Shown here: positions 9,793-22,000 of the stretch, in pieces
Position numbering within the stretch: the stretch's first letter is position 1
Layout: each line of letters opens with the position of its first letter
From: Liolophura sinensis
Taxonomy: Eukaryota; Mollusca; Polyplacophora; Chitonida; Chitonidae
Length of the DNA stretch: 64,000 bases
Assembly (NCBI RefSeq): GCF_032854445.1
Contig: NC_088302.1
Coordinates: 21,835,788-21,899,787 of the forward strand
Direction: 5' to 3'
Translations under genes and position numbers: made by a program
The notes under the pieces: generated by a model
The model's database searches: none
Seen by the model: only the letters and a program-made list of their open reading frames with translations
Told to the model about the DNA's origin: nothing

Positions 9793-11394
9793 TTATTAAT
9801 TACAGCGCTGTTCATGATGATGGCGGAGACGTTGATCTGTTTTGATATCTCGCTGTTAAAACTTTTAATGTTCAAAATGGCGACTGCGTCTTAAGCGTGT
9901 CACGGTAGACTAGCTTTTCAGGATGTGTATGTGATCTATGCCCGTACGTGCAGGCTTTCGGGGAGCAGACGAAAGAAAGTTGATAGCTAGGCAGCAGTAA
10001 CGACAGTCTGTTACCCTTGTTTTATTCGTTACGATATCATATACGGTAATGAATGAACGGTCATATAGGGGTCGACTTTTTAAAAGGTCATAGCCTCCCT
10101 CGTCTCTTTTAACTTTCGGAAAGCAGTCGGTGTCATCGTAAGTACAGCGGAATTACCGCACCAACTGAAGACTGCGTATGTGAGCGGGGTTACACAGTAC
10201 CTACGAAATAATCAGTGTGAGAGAGAGAGATTGGGCGAGCGATAATTTCATGAATAACATACTGCTAGCCCAGCTTGATTTCTCACTTCGACAGCAGGCT
10301 AAAAGCTCCAGCTCGTCAGAGACCTCTGACCGCAATACAATGTGTTGACAAATGGCTTCTGCTATACACTTTCTGAAGGGACACAGTTCGCGATCCAATC
10401 CTCACACGGTGAGTGTCTTTGACATATACATATACGAGTATATCTATTCCTTCTCTAATTTTCAACAACGGCACATGTTGTTGCATGGCCTGAAATATAT
10501 GATATGACTAGCAATGACCGGGATGCACTGAACTTGCACTTTATGGCTGGACACCGCGGTCATGGCTCTGCTCCCCACCCCCCCAATCCCCAACCCAGCT
10601 GTTCACCTGTATATCTGATATTTTTTATGTTCTTCCACCAAAAGGATGTGCAGGGTTTAGACACGAACTGTATAATTTACAGCTTAGGGGACGAAAAAAT
10701 ATTTCGGATTTTACTTTTAATTTTTTTTTCGTGGCTTTTTCGCCTTTGGGAGACCTTCTAAGCTATTTAAATATCGGACCTCCAAACTTTGTACACCTTA
10801 TGGGGCCTCACACATTCAAAATGGGACGCTGAATTTATTAGACCGTATTCATGACTGTACATGTACGGTGGTACATGTATGTATGCTCGAGGTTTAACTT
10901 CATAGCAAGCTATAAAGTTTAACGGAAAGTCTGTTGTCTGGGTGATGCTAATGTATATTTGATTAATTATAATAACATAACAATGTGTCATATACAACAT
11001 TATATCCTGCTAGTCTAATACAATCTTTATGTTGAATTAATACCATAGGTGTGCTACATTTAAAAGAATCATCTACAGGAATAAAATAATACATTCTAGC
11101 ACCACTCAAACAACAGACTTTCTGTTAAATTGAACAGATAGTTTTTTTTTAGAATACCGTGTACATTTGGATATTGCAATCTGCCCTGATGACTGCCATA
11201 TCCCTCTCTTATTGTACAGCTACATATGTACGTGCATTTCATTACCCAGATAACGAGTCAATGTTAGTTACTTATTTCATTGGTGAAACACAAAAGTGAT
11301 TTTTTTCCCTGTTTTTATACGAGCTGGATTGCCAGGGTACTGTATTTGAGCAAATCACAGCCCCCTTTGCCGCCAGGTGCGGCACACTCTCTTA
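9793..11394. other. Intergenic, no gene recognised
   Basis: Unique-looking sequence without supported exons. There is a GAGAGAGAGA run near 10220 and a C-rich tract near 10575. Confidence 0.45.
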
Positions 11395-11660
11395 AAACTG
11401 AAGTGTTACCTATAACACTGTAAATATCACCAAGCTTGACTGCACTTATAACAGTTACATATATGTGACAAGTTTATATGAAGTGCTAATTTTTCAACAC
11501 TCTTCAAAGGTGTTCATATTTCAACTTCATTAAAAGTGTTAAAAATGTGAACGTTTTGGTGAGTTTAAAACATTTACACTTTATAAAAGTGTAGTCACTC
11601 CTCGTGATCTTAAAGTGTTAAATGTCGCACTTGAGTTTTAATAGTGCACAAACAGTCTTC
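11395..11660. repeat. Cluster of short AGTGTT/AACACT-type inverted motifs
   Basis: Repeated short motifs in both orientations: GAAGTGTTACC, TATAACACTG, AAAAGTGTTAAA, ACATTTACACTTTATAAAAG, AAAGTGTTAAATG and AATAGTGCAC. The spacing is irregular and no longer unit is seen. Confidence 0.5.
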
Positions 11661-12545
11661 GTTAGAGGTCTGTGTTGGGTTTATGAAGAGCCACTGTCTT
11701 GACATTTTTGATTTTAGGGTAAAATAAGATGACAAACTGAACACCCTTACTTGAAACTCAAGTGTTATTTATTGTACTGTCATTATTTATTTATTATTAT
11801 GATTTATTAATACATTTGACCATGAAAGTCGTGACGTGACAAGTTGTATATGTTTAGCATGAAGTTAAGCACGGCAGTCGTTTGCTCATGAAATGGAAAA
11901 AGAACGAAAAGCAAAAAAAAAAATAAAATAGGGGAAAAAAGTAAACAAAATGAAAAACAACAAAAACAAACAACGACAAAAAAATGAATTCTTCTAATAA
12001 TATTCTTTTTGAATTCTAAAAACTGTGCGTATGTTCCGTAAGTATTGGAATATACTTTTAGTGCTGCTCATATATCAAAGGTAAAAGATCAAAACTAAAA
12101 GGGTTTTAAATGATGCGAGCCGAATCGGCGAAGAGGGGAAAAAGATTGCAATATTTAAAAAAAATGCCTTGTTGTGCAAAATCTATGGTCATGATATAAA
12201 AGCTTTCAGCGTCTAACCCAAATATTCACCTAGCGTGTAACCTAAAATGTCACCTGCACGCGTTATACAGTATGTATACCAGAGGCGATTTTTTACTGAG
12301 AGCATTTTCAAGGACTCCTTTATGCATATAATGTTACACATGAATCATAATCTAAAGTACATGCTCTTTATAATTTGGATTCTTAATATTATGTATATTA
12401 AAGTGAACTAAAATAAAGGCCTGACATGCTCTAATTCGTTCAAAGAATGAGGTTATCCAGGTTATTGGACGCCATAAGAACAGAAAGAAAAGGCCATTGC
12501 CCGATCATATAAGCATATGCCTCGTACCATTCACAGGCAATATAA
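11661..12545. other. Intergenic, no gene recognised
   Basis: AT-rich with A-rich runs at about 11895-11990. I see no supported feature. Confidence 0.45.
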
Positions 12546-12775
12546 AAATAAATGTCCGTTAAGTATGAGAGTAAATGTCTCTTGAGTATAAGAGTAAATG
12601 TCTGTTTAGTGTGAGTGTAAATGTCTGTTTACTACGAGAGTAAATGTCTGTTTAATGTGAGTGTAAATGTCTGTTTAGTTTGAGAGTAATGTCTGTTTGG
12701 GTGAAAGTAAATGTCTGTTAAGTGTGAGAGTAAATGTATGTTAAGTATGAGGGTAAATATCTGTTTAGTGCTGCT
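12546..12775. repeat. ~23-bp minisatellite, about 10 copies
   Basis: Diverged copies of GTAAATGTCTGTTTAGTGTG plus GAGA or similar. Individual units vary at two or three positions and one or two are shortened. Confidence 0.88.
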
Positions 12776-12981
12776 GTTTATCAAGGCGTTTTTTTTTTTA
12801 TAAGTGTCATCGGATTCTGTCAGTAATGGTTATTTCACTGCTTTGTGATATCAAATACAAACGTGTGTAGACTATATGTAAATATTTTGCGTTGTCAATC
12901 CTTTGATGAGAGATTTTTCTTTTTGTGTTATCACAATACAACGGAATCATGGCTATCAGTTAACACATGTTGAAAGTTGCT

Positions 12982-13311
12982 ACCGGCCCGGATAGCACAG
13001 TTGGTAGAGCGTCCGCTTCAATCCTTGATCGAGTCACACCTAAGACTTTAAAAGTTGTAAGTTCCTCGTTTGGCGTTCAGCATGAAGGGGATAGTGCAAC
13101 GACTGGTTGACCCGTATCAGTATAATGGCTCGGGCGGGGCAGCTTACTTGCCTTCAGTAAGTTGTCTCAGTGAAGCAGCACTAAATAAAAGAGCGGTGGA
13201 AATCCGTCCTGCAACAAGGAGGCACATTACACGTACATGCACCCTAAGGATTCCTTCGTCGCCATGACAAAAATTGTTGAGTACGACGTTAAACCCCAAG
13301 CACTCACTCAC
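12982..13311 (+). repeat. SINE family 2 (tRNA-derived), full-length with perfect target-site duplication
   Basis: Head GGCCCGGATAGCACAGTTGG continues TAGAGCGTCCGCTTC (tRNA box-A-like). The body has GAAGGGGATAGTGCAACGAC, ATGGCTCGGGCGGGG, AGCAGCACTAAATAAAAGAG and GGAAATCCGTCCTGCAA, and the 3' end is TTGTTGAGTACGACG followed by TTAAACCCC and a CACTCACTCAC tail. It is flanked by the 12-bp direct repeat TTGAAAGTTGCT at 12970-12981 and 13312-13323, so the element boundaries are well defined. Confidence 0.93.
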
Positions 13312-13323
13312 TTGAAAGTTGCT

Positions 13324-13806
13324 CAAGCTAACTGAGACACCACTAAGGTGGAGCACAGCATCAGTGCGACTCACCTCCACTGGAGAGTTTCACTAACATT
13401 TGTTCTTGATATGCACGAATTCCTCAAGTTATCCGATGTTTAAAACCCTCCTATGACGTAAAACTATCCTTACATCGATGCATTACTGTTAAGGACTTCG
13501 CTATTGGCACAGGTCTGGAATGCATGCGGCAGGCATGCCGGAAAGTAACAAATCTGTGTGGTTTAGCATGCAGACCTAACGACACACATGTGGTTTTAGC
13601 CATGCATGTAAATACACGATTGTCAGCAGGGTGGTTTATAGAGGTATGTCCGTGCTACGCCCCATTCCTTAAGATGATGGCGCCTTAGCTCCTTCGGGAC
13701 GTTACACTGACATTACCCTGTACACAGATGTTTCAGGGCAAACATTTAGCATTGATCCAGCCGTAAAAATGCGCTGAAATATTTATCTTATTCTATTGAG
13801 AACTAA

Positions 13807-13845
<39 letters not shown>

Positions 13846-14345
13846 GGCAGGGATGTATTGTGTAATGTTGGAGCAGAATCATTGGACCTGCCTGTAAACA
13901 GATATACAGCGACCCAATCCGTTTCATCGTGTAAAATGTGTCCATGCATATGTATGTACAAACATTGTGACCTTTTGGATTTTCCTTAAGCTGGATATAC
14001 ACAGTCACATAATTAGCTCTGTTTGCCCCAGGGGATCAATTAGCCCTACGGTAAATGGTGTAAAAATACTTTATTGTTTTTTATATAATAAATGCAGAGT
14101 AATGAAAGACAATTCAAACGTGTCATGATGGCCTTGAGGATTATTGAAACAAAAAAGCAGTATATATATCCCGTCTGTGTGGTGACTATACTGTATAGAC
14201 GGCGTCACGGTAGGGTTATGATAACTGCGTGGTTCCCAATGCAAATTTCCCCACAGCGTTGAAGTTTTTTTTCTTTTTGCTTTGTGTGTTGCCTGTGTGG
14301 ACTTTAAGGCAAATCTCTTCAACAGTATATTCATATACCATTAGA
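13324..14345. other. Intergenic with a TA microsatellite
   Basis: Contains a (TA)n run at about 13809-13842. No exon is supported. Confidence 0.5.
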
Positions 14346-14408
14346 CCTACCCACGGGCTCTGTCCGGTTAAACACCAGTGAAATAAATAAATAAATAAAT
14401 AAATAAAT
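14346..14408 (+). repeat. SINE family 1 remnant with internal deletion
   Basis: CCCACGGGCTCTGTCCGGTT joins directly to AAACACCAGTGAAAT and an AAAT tail. The roughly 80 bp normally between these blocks are missing. Confidence 0.75.
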
Positions 14409-14779
14409 ATACCCTTATGTTCTATTGACAACCTCTACTATCACCCTGTATGCATTTGCCTCCCTGAATAAGCTATCCTCGGACTGAGGGCTAGGATTTC
14501 CGTTGTTAGTGAACAAGACCATAACGACCTATGACCATTACGGAACAGGCCGATGGCGGGATGAGGTAATAATGGAACAAGACGATAGAGGGACATGGTG
14601 GAACACGTCTACAAATTTGTATTTGCTGTTATTACTGCATGGCTGAAAATTTCCCAACTGTAAAATTTAACACCAGTCATTGAATTGCCTTTTGATTTTC
14701 GGACCTCAGAATGCTGGTGTTGTTTTGCTGCACAGTTCAAACCAGAACATCTCCTTCATGGCCGCCAGGATGGTCATGT

Positions 14780-15810
14780 CATTGTGTATCGTCCTTTCAC
14801 ACGTCATCAGTGTACTGTGCTGTCAAGTGTCCTTACTTGAACGTCAAAACTATACTGTGTTGTAATGTAATTTCACTTGAACATCTTAGCTATGCAGCCT
14901 CTCTGGAACATCATACCCATACTATATTGCCATGCGACCAGCCCCAATAGCACAACTGGTAGAGTGTCCGTTTCGAGAGGAGGTAGAGCCAATGTCAATC
15001 CTGGGTTGAGTACCAACTAACTTCTTCGCTTGGCGCTCAGAATGAAGGGGATAGTGCAAAGGCTAGTTGACCCGTGTAAAATGGCTCGGGCGGGGGCGCC
15101 TTACTGGCCTTCGGTAAATCGACTCAACGAAGCAGCACTAGATAAAAGAATGGCAGAAATCCGTCCTGCAATGTTCAAGGAGACACAATACATGCACTCT
15201 GAGGACTCCTTCGTGGTCATATGACTGAAAAATTGTTAAGTACGATGTTAAACCCCAATCACTGACTCACTAATTATATTAATATGTAAAGTCACTGGAA
15301 CATAATAATTCTACTGTAACCTCACGGGAGCATAATAACTATATCATATTGCCATGTAGCCTCACAGGAGCATAATAACTAGATCATATTGCCATGTAGC
15401 CTCACGGGAGCATAATAACTATATCATATTGCCATGTAGCCTCACGGGAGCATAATAACTGCACAGTCTTGTCATGTAACCTCACGGGAGCTTAATAACT
15501 ATACCATATTGTTATGTAGCCTCACGGGAGCATAATAACTGTACTGTCTTGTCGTGTAACCTCACGGGAGCTTAATAACTATACCATATTGTCATGTAGC
15601 CTCACGTGAGCATAATAACTGTACAGTTTTGTCACGTAATATTACGGGAGTATAATAACTATACCATATTGCCATGTATCCTCACGGGAACATCATAATT
15701 GTACTGTCTTGTCATGTAATCTCACTGGAACATCATAACTATACCATATTGCCATGTAACTTCCCTGGAACGTCGTAACTATACCATGCTGTCCTGAAAT
15801 CCCACTGATC
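14780..15810. repeat. 40-bp minisatellite, interrupted by a SINE
   Basis: From about 15285 to 15810 the 40-bp unit CATAATAACTATATCATATT + GCCATGTAGCCTCACGGGAG repeats about 12 times with substitutions. Diverged units are recognisable before the SINE family 2 insertion, for example ATTTCACTTGAACATCTTAG and CATACCCATACTATATTGCC at about 14870-14935. The array therefore predates that insertion. Confidence 0.85.
14936..15273 (+). repeat. SINE family 2, second copy
   Basis: Same structure as the copy at 12982-13311: CCCCAATAGCACAACTGGTA head, GAAGGGGATAGTGCAAAGGC, ATGGCTCGGGCGGGGG, AGCAGCACTAGATAAAAGAA, GCAGAAATCCGTCCTGCAA, then TTGTTAAGTACGATG with TTAAACCCCAATCACTGACT. It is inserted within the 40-bp minisatellite. 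Confidence 0.92.
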
Positions 15811-16919
15811 ATTACTGGATCTTACTAGGTCAGTGGAGTAAAATTACTGTAGAGGAAATTACAGCTCCCGGTGAAGTTACACCTTCCATGCAGGGAAATT
15901 AAAACTCCCGACGAGTTCCGAGTCGGACTATACCTATAAGACATTAAAATAGGCAATCACGGTATACATGTACTTTATTGCCTTGGGGATGAGCCTGAAG
16001 AACTAGTCGGCGGCGATGTCAGTGCTGTGCCTGGGCTCTATCACCATGTATAGTCTTTTACATGGCGGGCCAGCGAGATAGTACTGTAGCAAACGAAAAT
16101 TCTCAATGGCCTAAGCATCACGCAAAAGATCGAAATCTACTTAAACGCAGGCCGCTAATTAAGTGAATGGCCTAAGTTTTAAAGATAAAATGTGATACAT
16201 CAGGCCGACAGGCTGACCAACCGACCGAAGGACTGACCGACAGGCAGACAGAATGCGGTCTGACCGACAGGCAGACAGAATAACTTTTAGAGGTGCTTGT
16301 CTTATAGCTGAAAATGTTGTCGGTATGACCTCGGCCAACTTGGAGGTGAAACCTTCGTGATATGGCAGAGAAAACGTTGCATGTAGCGTTAAATTCAGCG
16401 TTAATAAACAGACACTCTCATCTAGTAACCCTGCAGCGGAGAGCGTTAATCAAATGAACGGAAAAGTAAATAAATCATAGCTGCACACGTGTCCAGACAA
16501 TTGTTGTTTATACCAGGCGAATATTGATCAGTTACCAGCAGTTGTGTTGTTGGATGAACAGGTGTTGCATATAAGCCTAGAACCAATGGTGTGTATGCGA
16601 TGAGCGAAACATGAGCTGGTTATTCTACATGAAATATCGCACGGATTGGTACATGCATAACTGAATGAATGCTTATATGGCTTAGCGCCATTTCGACAAT
16701 ATTTCAGTCATATCGTGGCGCTGGCGTGTCATTGAAAGTCGGTGAGCTGCTCAACTTTTCTCTTGCGCAGCTGTCTGGGCAAAAGATGTGTCGTTTCTAT
16801 AATGAGGTGAGATTACCATCGGTTGCGTTCGCAAATTTCCCTGCATGGACCCGGTTTCCCATCTGGAACAGGGCGTTAGTTTTGTGTTGGAATTTGTAAA
16901 TGTTTTACACCGGAGCTTA
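15811..16919. other. Intergenic, no gene; short GACAGGCAGACAGAAT direct repeat
   Basis: Near 16203-16285 the segment CTGACCGACAGGCAGACAGA occurs twice among related shorter units. Nothing else is supported. Confidence 0.5.
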
Positions 16920-17113
16920 TGTTACGTGGAAGGTCTGCAGTAGCCTGCGGGTGGTCGTGGATTTCCATCCCCGCTCTGCCAGATTTCCTACCGCCATGAT
17001 ACTTACCGCCGTCGTAAAAAGTGAAATTTTCTTGAATACCGCGTAAAACTGCAAAGAGAAGTACATCGTGTAAATAAAAAAATAAATAAATAAATAAATA
17101 AATAAATAAATGA
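16920..17113 (+). repeat. SINE family 1, diverged 3' two-thirds
   Basis: Contains TTACGTGGAAGGTCTGCAGT, CTGCGGGTGGTCGTGG, CGCCGTCGTAAAAAGTGAAA, TTTTCTTGAATACCGCGTAA and an AAAT tail. Confidence 0.85.
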
Positions 17114-17215
17114 AAACTTACTGTTACTTACTTTGAACATTGGCTGTCGAAATCACTGCTGTCAAACGGTAGTCAGGTCTAACCGCTTAGCGAAATGGCT
17201 CCTAAACCGTTCCAA

Positions 17216-17396
17216 ATAATATGAGTGCAAGTCCAGCTCATGTTGGCTTCCTCTCCTTCCGTACGTGGGAAGGCCTGTCAGCATCCCCCCCCACCTCTCC
17301 GCCCCTGCGCTCTGCCCGGTTTCCTCCCACCATAATGCTGGCCGCTGTCGTATAAGTGAAATATTCTTGAGTACGGCGTAAAAACACCAAGCCTTT
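17216..17396 (+). repeat. SINE family 1 copy lacking head and tail
   Basis: Runs from GAGTGCAAGTCCAGCTCATG through GTACGTGGGAAGGCCTG, CTCTGCCCGGTTTCCTCCCA, CCATAATGCTGGCCGC and TTGAGTACGGCGTAAAAACA. It ends in CCAAGC without the AAAT tail, only about 100 bp after the copy at 16920-17113. Confidence 0.88.
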
Positions 17397-18755
17397 CCTA
17401 AGCTGAATTTTAGGTATGGTACATGCACATGTATTCAAGCGTGAGAAAGGCTTCAAGATTTAACCCAGGCAACCCATCTCCACTGTCAGCCAGTCAGTGT
17501 CGATTTCCCAGTAAGGTGTGTATTTACCATCATGGCGCATGTCTTCGCTATATACAAAATACGTCACGTGAGGTGCAAGTTACGACCCAAGATTTCCAGT
17601 AAAACTCGGGTACGTTTCACCGCTCACTGGCGACTCGTGTCTGAACAGAACTGACCAATGTTCTTTCGTAATGCTTGGACAATGCGTTACCAATTTACCT
17701 AACTTAAAAATTTCATCGCGAAGGCAAGAATGAACAACTAACTGCAAATCGTCTCAGGCCTGAATTACTTTAGGCGAGGCAGGGTCCTAAATATTCTAGC
17801 TAAACAGCCCTGGGATGTAAAGAATACATAAAACGGGATTACGGTTTTCATGATGCGTTTGCTTGTGGTCAACCTGATAGATTGGAATCATCGAAATGGC
17901 AAAATTTTCCTTATACAGTAGTTATTTGTGAAAAAAAAAAGAAAAAAAAAAAGAAGTAATGTATATCGTCATATAACATATATATGAGGATTTCCTGTCA
18001 CCAGTGCCGTTTAGGTTGGTTATAGTCGAAAGTTATACACCCCTTGTTTCTTTAATCTACATGTGCATGTAGCTTTTATTTGGTCATATGCAAGTTGTGT
18101 CAATCATATAGTAAACAAATGAAATGGTAGATATCTCGACAGACTGTGTAGTATGGTGTCTCATCACCCACGTGAACAGAGAACCTTTCATTGCCGGTTT
18201 TGAAACATAGTTCAGGTTAGGTGCCACCTATTTTTGTAATTAGTTTAATTATTTGCTGAATTATCTGGCCAGTTGGAGTAAAAAAGCGTGTATAGACAGA
18301 TATAATAGAACACCATTTGCGTTTATGTCTTAAAATGAAGATTACGTCTTTTTTTTTATTGCCGGGAGAATATTGTCGACACATCAGAAAAATGTCTGAA
18401 TTTGTATTTTTCGTATCAAAGACTGGCATGAAAAGTTTAATAAATAAATAAAAGACTTTTTTTTACTGGAATTTGTGATGGACTTGCTTTGCCGTTTTTA
18501 AATCCCTGTTAATTTGGCCTCACCAGTTTAAACAACAGCTGTCGACTCTCTGTATTGTGTTTACAGTCGTTTCAGGCAGAATTTCACCATTTCAGACTGT
18601 TTATTTTCTCAGACACCGTTTCAAACAGATTTTATTTACCCTTTCAGGCATATTTAGTACATTGTATACTTTTTTCAGAAATATTTTGTTCACCATTTTA
18701 CATTTCAGCCTAGAATGATCCTGACCACATCACGCTCAGCCTGAGCTCGTGAAAA
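17397..18755. other. Upstream region of the SLC36-like gene
   Basis: No gene is recognised. The 5' untranslated region and promoter of the SLC36-like gene presumably lie here, but I see no clear TATA box or initiator. There are T-rich runs with a repeated TTTCAG motif at about 18560-18710. Confidence 0.4.
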
Positions 18756-19000
18756 ATGACGACTTTAGAAAAGAAACAATTAATCGGCTCTTGGAAGAAT
18801 GGCCAAGTGAACGAGGCATATTTGGAGCCTAGTGCTCCCCCATTAGGCATCACCACCCCCTCTACACAGTCTGCGGGATCAGGAGAACCCAGCGACGGAC
18901 TCATACCACTCCAAGATTCAGGTTTGGTAGAAAGCAGTGGCGTCTCTGAGAGAAAAAGGATTTTACCCCCACCGGAAACAGAAGAGAAAGGCAGAATAAA
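18756..19000 (+). CDS. SLC36-like exon 1 (start codon, cytoplasmic N-tail)
   Basis: Starts MTTLEKKQLIGSWKNGQ in the context AAAAATGA; phase 2 at a GTAAGT donor. It encodes an acidic, proline- and serine-rich tail containing EAYLEPSAPPLG (a tyrosine plus PSAPP stretch) and EKGRIK. No upstream in-frame ATG is favoured. Confidence 0.88.
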
Positions 19001-22000
19001 GTAAGTATTATTTCTTTTTTTCTTTGCACTTTGATTTGTGCTTTTGTTTTTAGTAGGTTTTCTTTTTATTTCTTATTCCTTGTAACGTTGACTTATCATT
19101 ACTTATTAATTATTTGATTGGCGTTTTACGCCGTACTCAAGAATATTTCACTTATACGACGGCTACCTGCATTATCGTGGGAAAGCCCGGGGGAAATCCA
19201 TGACCATCCACATGTTGTTGGCAGACGATCCGACGGCCGGCCGGAGAGGAAATCAGCATGAGCTGGATTTCAACTCACAATGACCGCATTGGTGGGTGAC
19301 CCCTTGCCGCGCTGACGTGATAACCCCATCGGCCACCACTTTTGATTAAAATGCGGTATAACGTAATGGTGTTAAGCTATACTTGTTACCAAATACCCAA
19401 TTAAGTCGGTCTCAAATGCAGATTGTTTTTTTTTTAAATTCTCATTACCAATATTATATTTTGCAGTTCTTTTGAGGCATTTGTCCACATCGTTCGATGT
19501 CACGCCGGGTCGGGCTTGTTAGGGGCAGCGAGGGCTGTCAACTATGCAGGGCTCGTGGTAAGATCTGCGGGATTATTCTTGTGAGTTAGTCCAGCATTTT
19601 ATCCCACAGCTATTTGCTTTTTCACACTTTTTGGGTTTTGGTAAATTACAAGAATGATACCTAGGCACATATCCTCATCACATGTCAGATCCTCAACCGG
19701 ATTTGTATTATTTGGCAATGAATATATAATCTAAAGGCTGTAAACTCTGTGTTGTATTAGTGTATTACCCTGGTGTGAGAACCTCTGTTTTCATCACATG
19801 GGTCATGCAATGTATCAACCGTTTGTCGCACAATGACACACCCCCATTTGTTCTTTGATTGGATTGTATTATGCCAAGAATTCTTCACTTACACGACGGT
19901 GATCTTATTTATATGTAATTAATTGGACCCTACCAGAGGGATAACACCGCTTTCTCGCCAGAGTTTAGCTGACAAACATTCTGATGTAAGGCCACATATT
20001 TTAAAACAGTTGGAAATCGAAGTCTTTAGTCACTAAAGGCGAAAAAAGTCCTACTGTATCATGTGACCTGTCAAAAATGTTAGGCAACTCTTAGTGATTA
20101 CAAGTACTATGACATAGTCGTCGCAGAAGGTTATTAAGAGTAGATGAACGAGGGAGAAAATTGAGTAGTTGAACGTTTATGAACTTGAGAAGTTTCTAAA
20201 GGAAAGAGGTTTTATTTGTTTCTCTGGAACACGGTGGAACAGGGGATCGGTAAATTAATAAGTTACTTAACATAATACAGTAGGACTGGTTTTACCTTCA
20301 ACGACAAAGGAGTTAAAACTCGAAACTCGCCTATTGTCAAACTCGTTCTTGTCCATAGAAATAAAGCAAATCATCAACACAAAATGAGGAAAATCTCAAT
20401 GGCTCGTTAGCTGTCGACGGTCTTCAGGTTACACAGGGATAGGTCTTCCGATTTTGTAATATACAACTTATTACAATTACTAAATCTTATTACTTAATCT
20501 CTCGACTTATTTCTTTTATAAAATGCAACTTTTGTCACACATGTAGAGAAAAGAGTAGTTCGTACTGGCATGTCACGATACTGAAGTTTTAATCAATGTA
20601 TTTGTATGGATTAAATTAACTGTATGTTACAATGAAACTAGCTGTTTCCATGACATTTGCGAATTGGTGTATCATTATATTCCGGCATCATTCAGTGTAG
20701 TACTGAATATTCAAACGGTTAGTTTTGCCAGTTTAAAACAATAACGTAACATTACTATCACACATGGTTGTCTTCGGTTTACCAGATCCAGGGATGATCT
20801 CCCCTGAATACAAAACATTGCCGTAGTTATCCTTGGGGCTTAATGGGGCGTAGCGATATCTTATCTCACGATTTGTGTGGATTGCAAACACTTTATATGT
20901 TCACCTTCTATACATCCGGAGATCAGCGTTAAAATGAGAAGTCTGGACCCATCCCTGCTAAACATTAGGAAGTAGGCCAAACAAGTCACTGGCACGGCGC
21001 GATGTGTTATTCAAGTGAGGCAGCATGCACCATAAATGTGTTAGTATTGGGACTGTTTTACTGCAAGGGTTTTACTGCGTCTTTGTTACTAAAATATTGC
21101 TGAATGCAACAATCCCGAGGCAAACAAACAGACATTTAATGTAACAAACAAATCAGTCCCGGTCTCTCTCTCCGCAGGTCGGCTTTTTCCTGTTCATCGC
21201 TAGTGGATTTCTGGTTCTAACTGGAATGCATCTAATCTTGTCATGCGCACGACGTCTTGGGGAAAGGTATTTATTTATTGATTTATTTTATTGTTGTTCA
21301 ACGCTACAATAAAAAATTGTTCACTTATAGGATGGCGGTTAGTTTCATCGGTGGAGGAAACCCATTCCTTTGGGATATTATCTCAGATTTACTATTATTG
21401 TGGCTGTATCATAACGATGCTTTTGGCCTCAGTTACGGTTACTGTGTTTTTTGCTGTTACAAGCGGTTTTATAAATCGTATTGTCGGTCGGTATATCGAC
21501 CAGCTTGTCTGTCCGTCTAATTGTTGACCTCATATCTTTTCGCATGTGCCTTCCACATATCAAAGGCCTGAGTGATATCTGGCAGCCTGGCCTGATTTAC
21601 ATGTATTTACCCTTGAAAATGATGGCAATTAAGCCAGATGACCTTTTTATGAGTTTTATTGCACTGGATTCTGAGTAAACCATATAATGTTTTTTTTTTT
21701 AATAAAAACGGGTAACATTTAATTGAAATGAAGAGCGAAATTAATGTCAGCAAAGGGAGACTACTCCTATAGGCATTATTATAGGTTAAAGAAAAGTATG
21801 TATTTGTTGCTCGTTTAGAAACTTTCTAAAACAGGATCCATGATGCCAGTGCATGATTTTGTGCTCAGTCGAAGGCAAAAATCCGTGGATAACTTTGTCC
21901 TTAATGTTGTTGACAGACACGCAGACAAATAAACGCGGGCAAATATGCAGCCTCATAATTGGCAGTGGTAAGAATAAGTAAGGCGGATGGTTAGGCTGCA

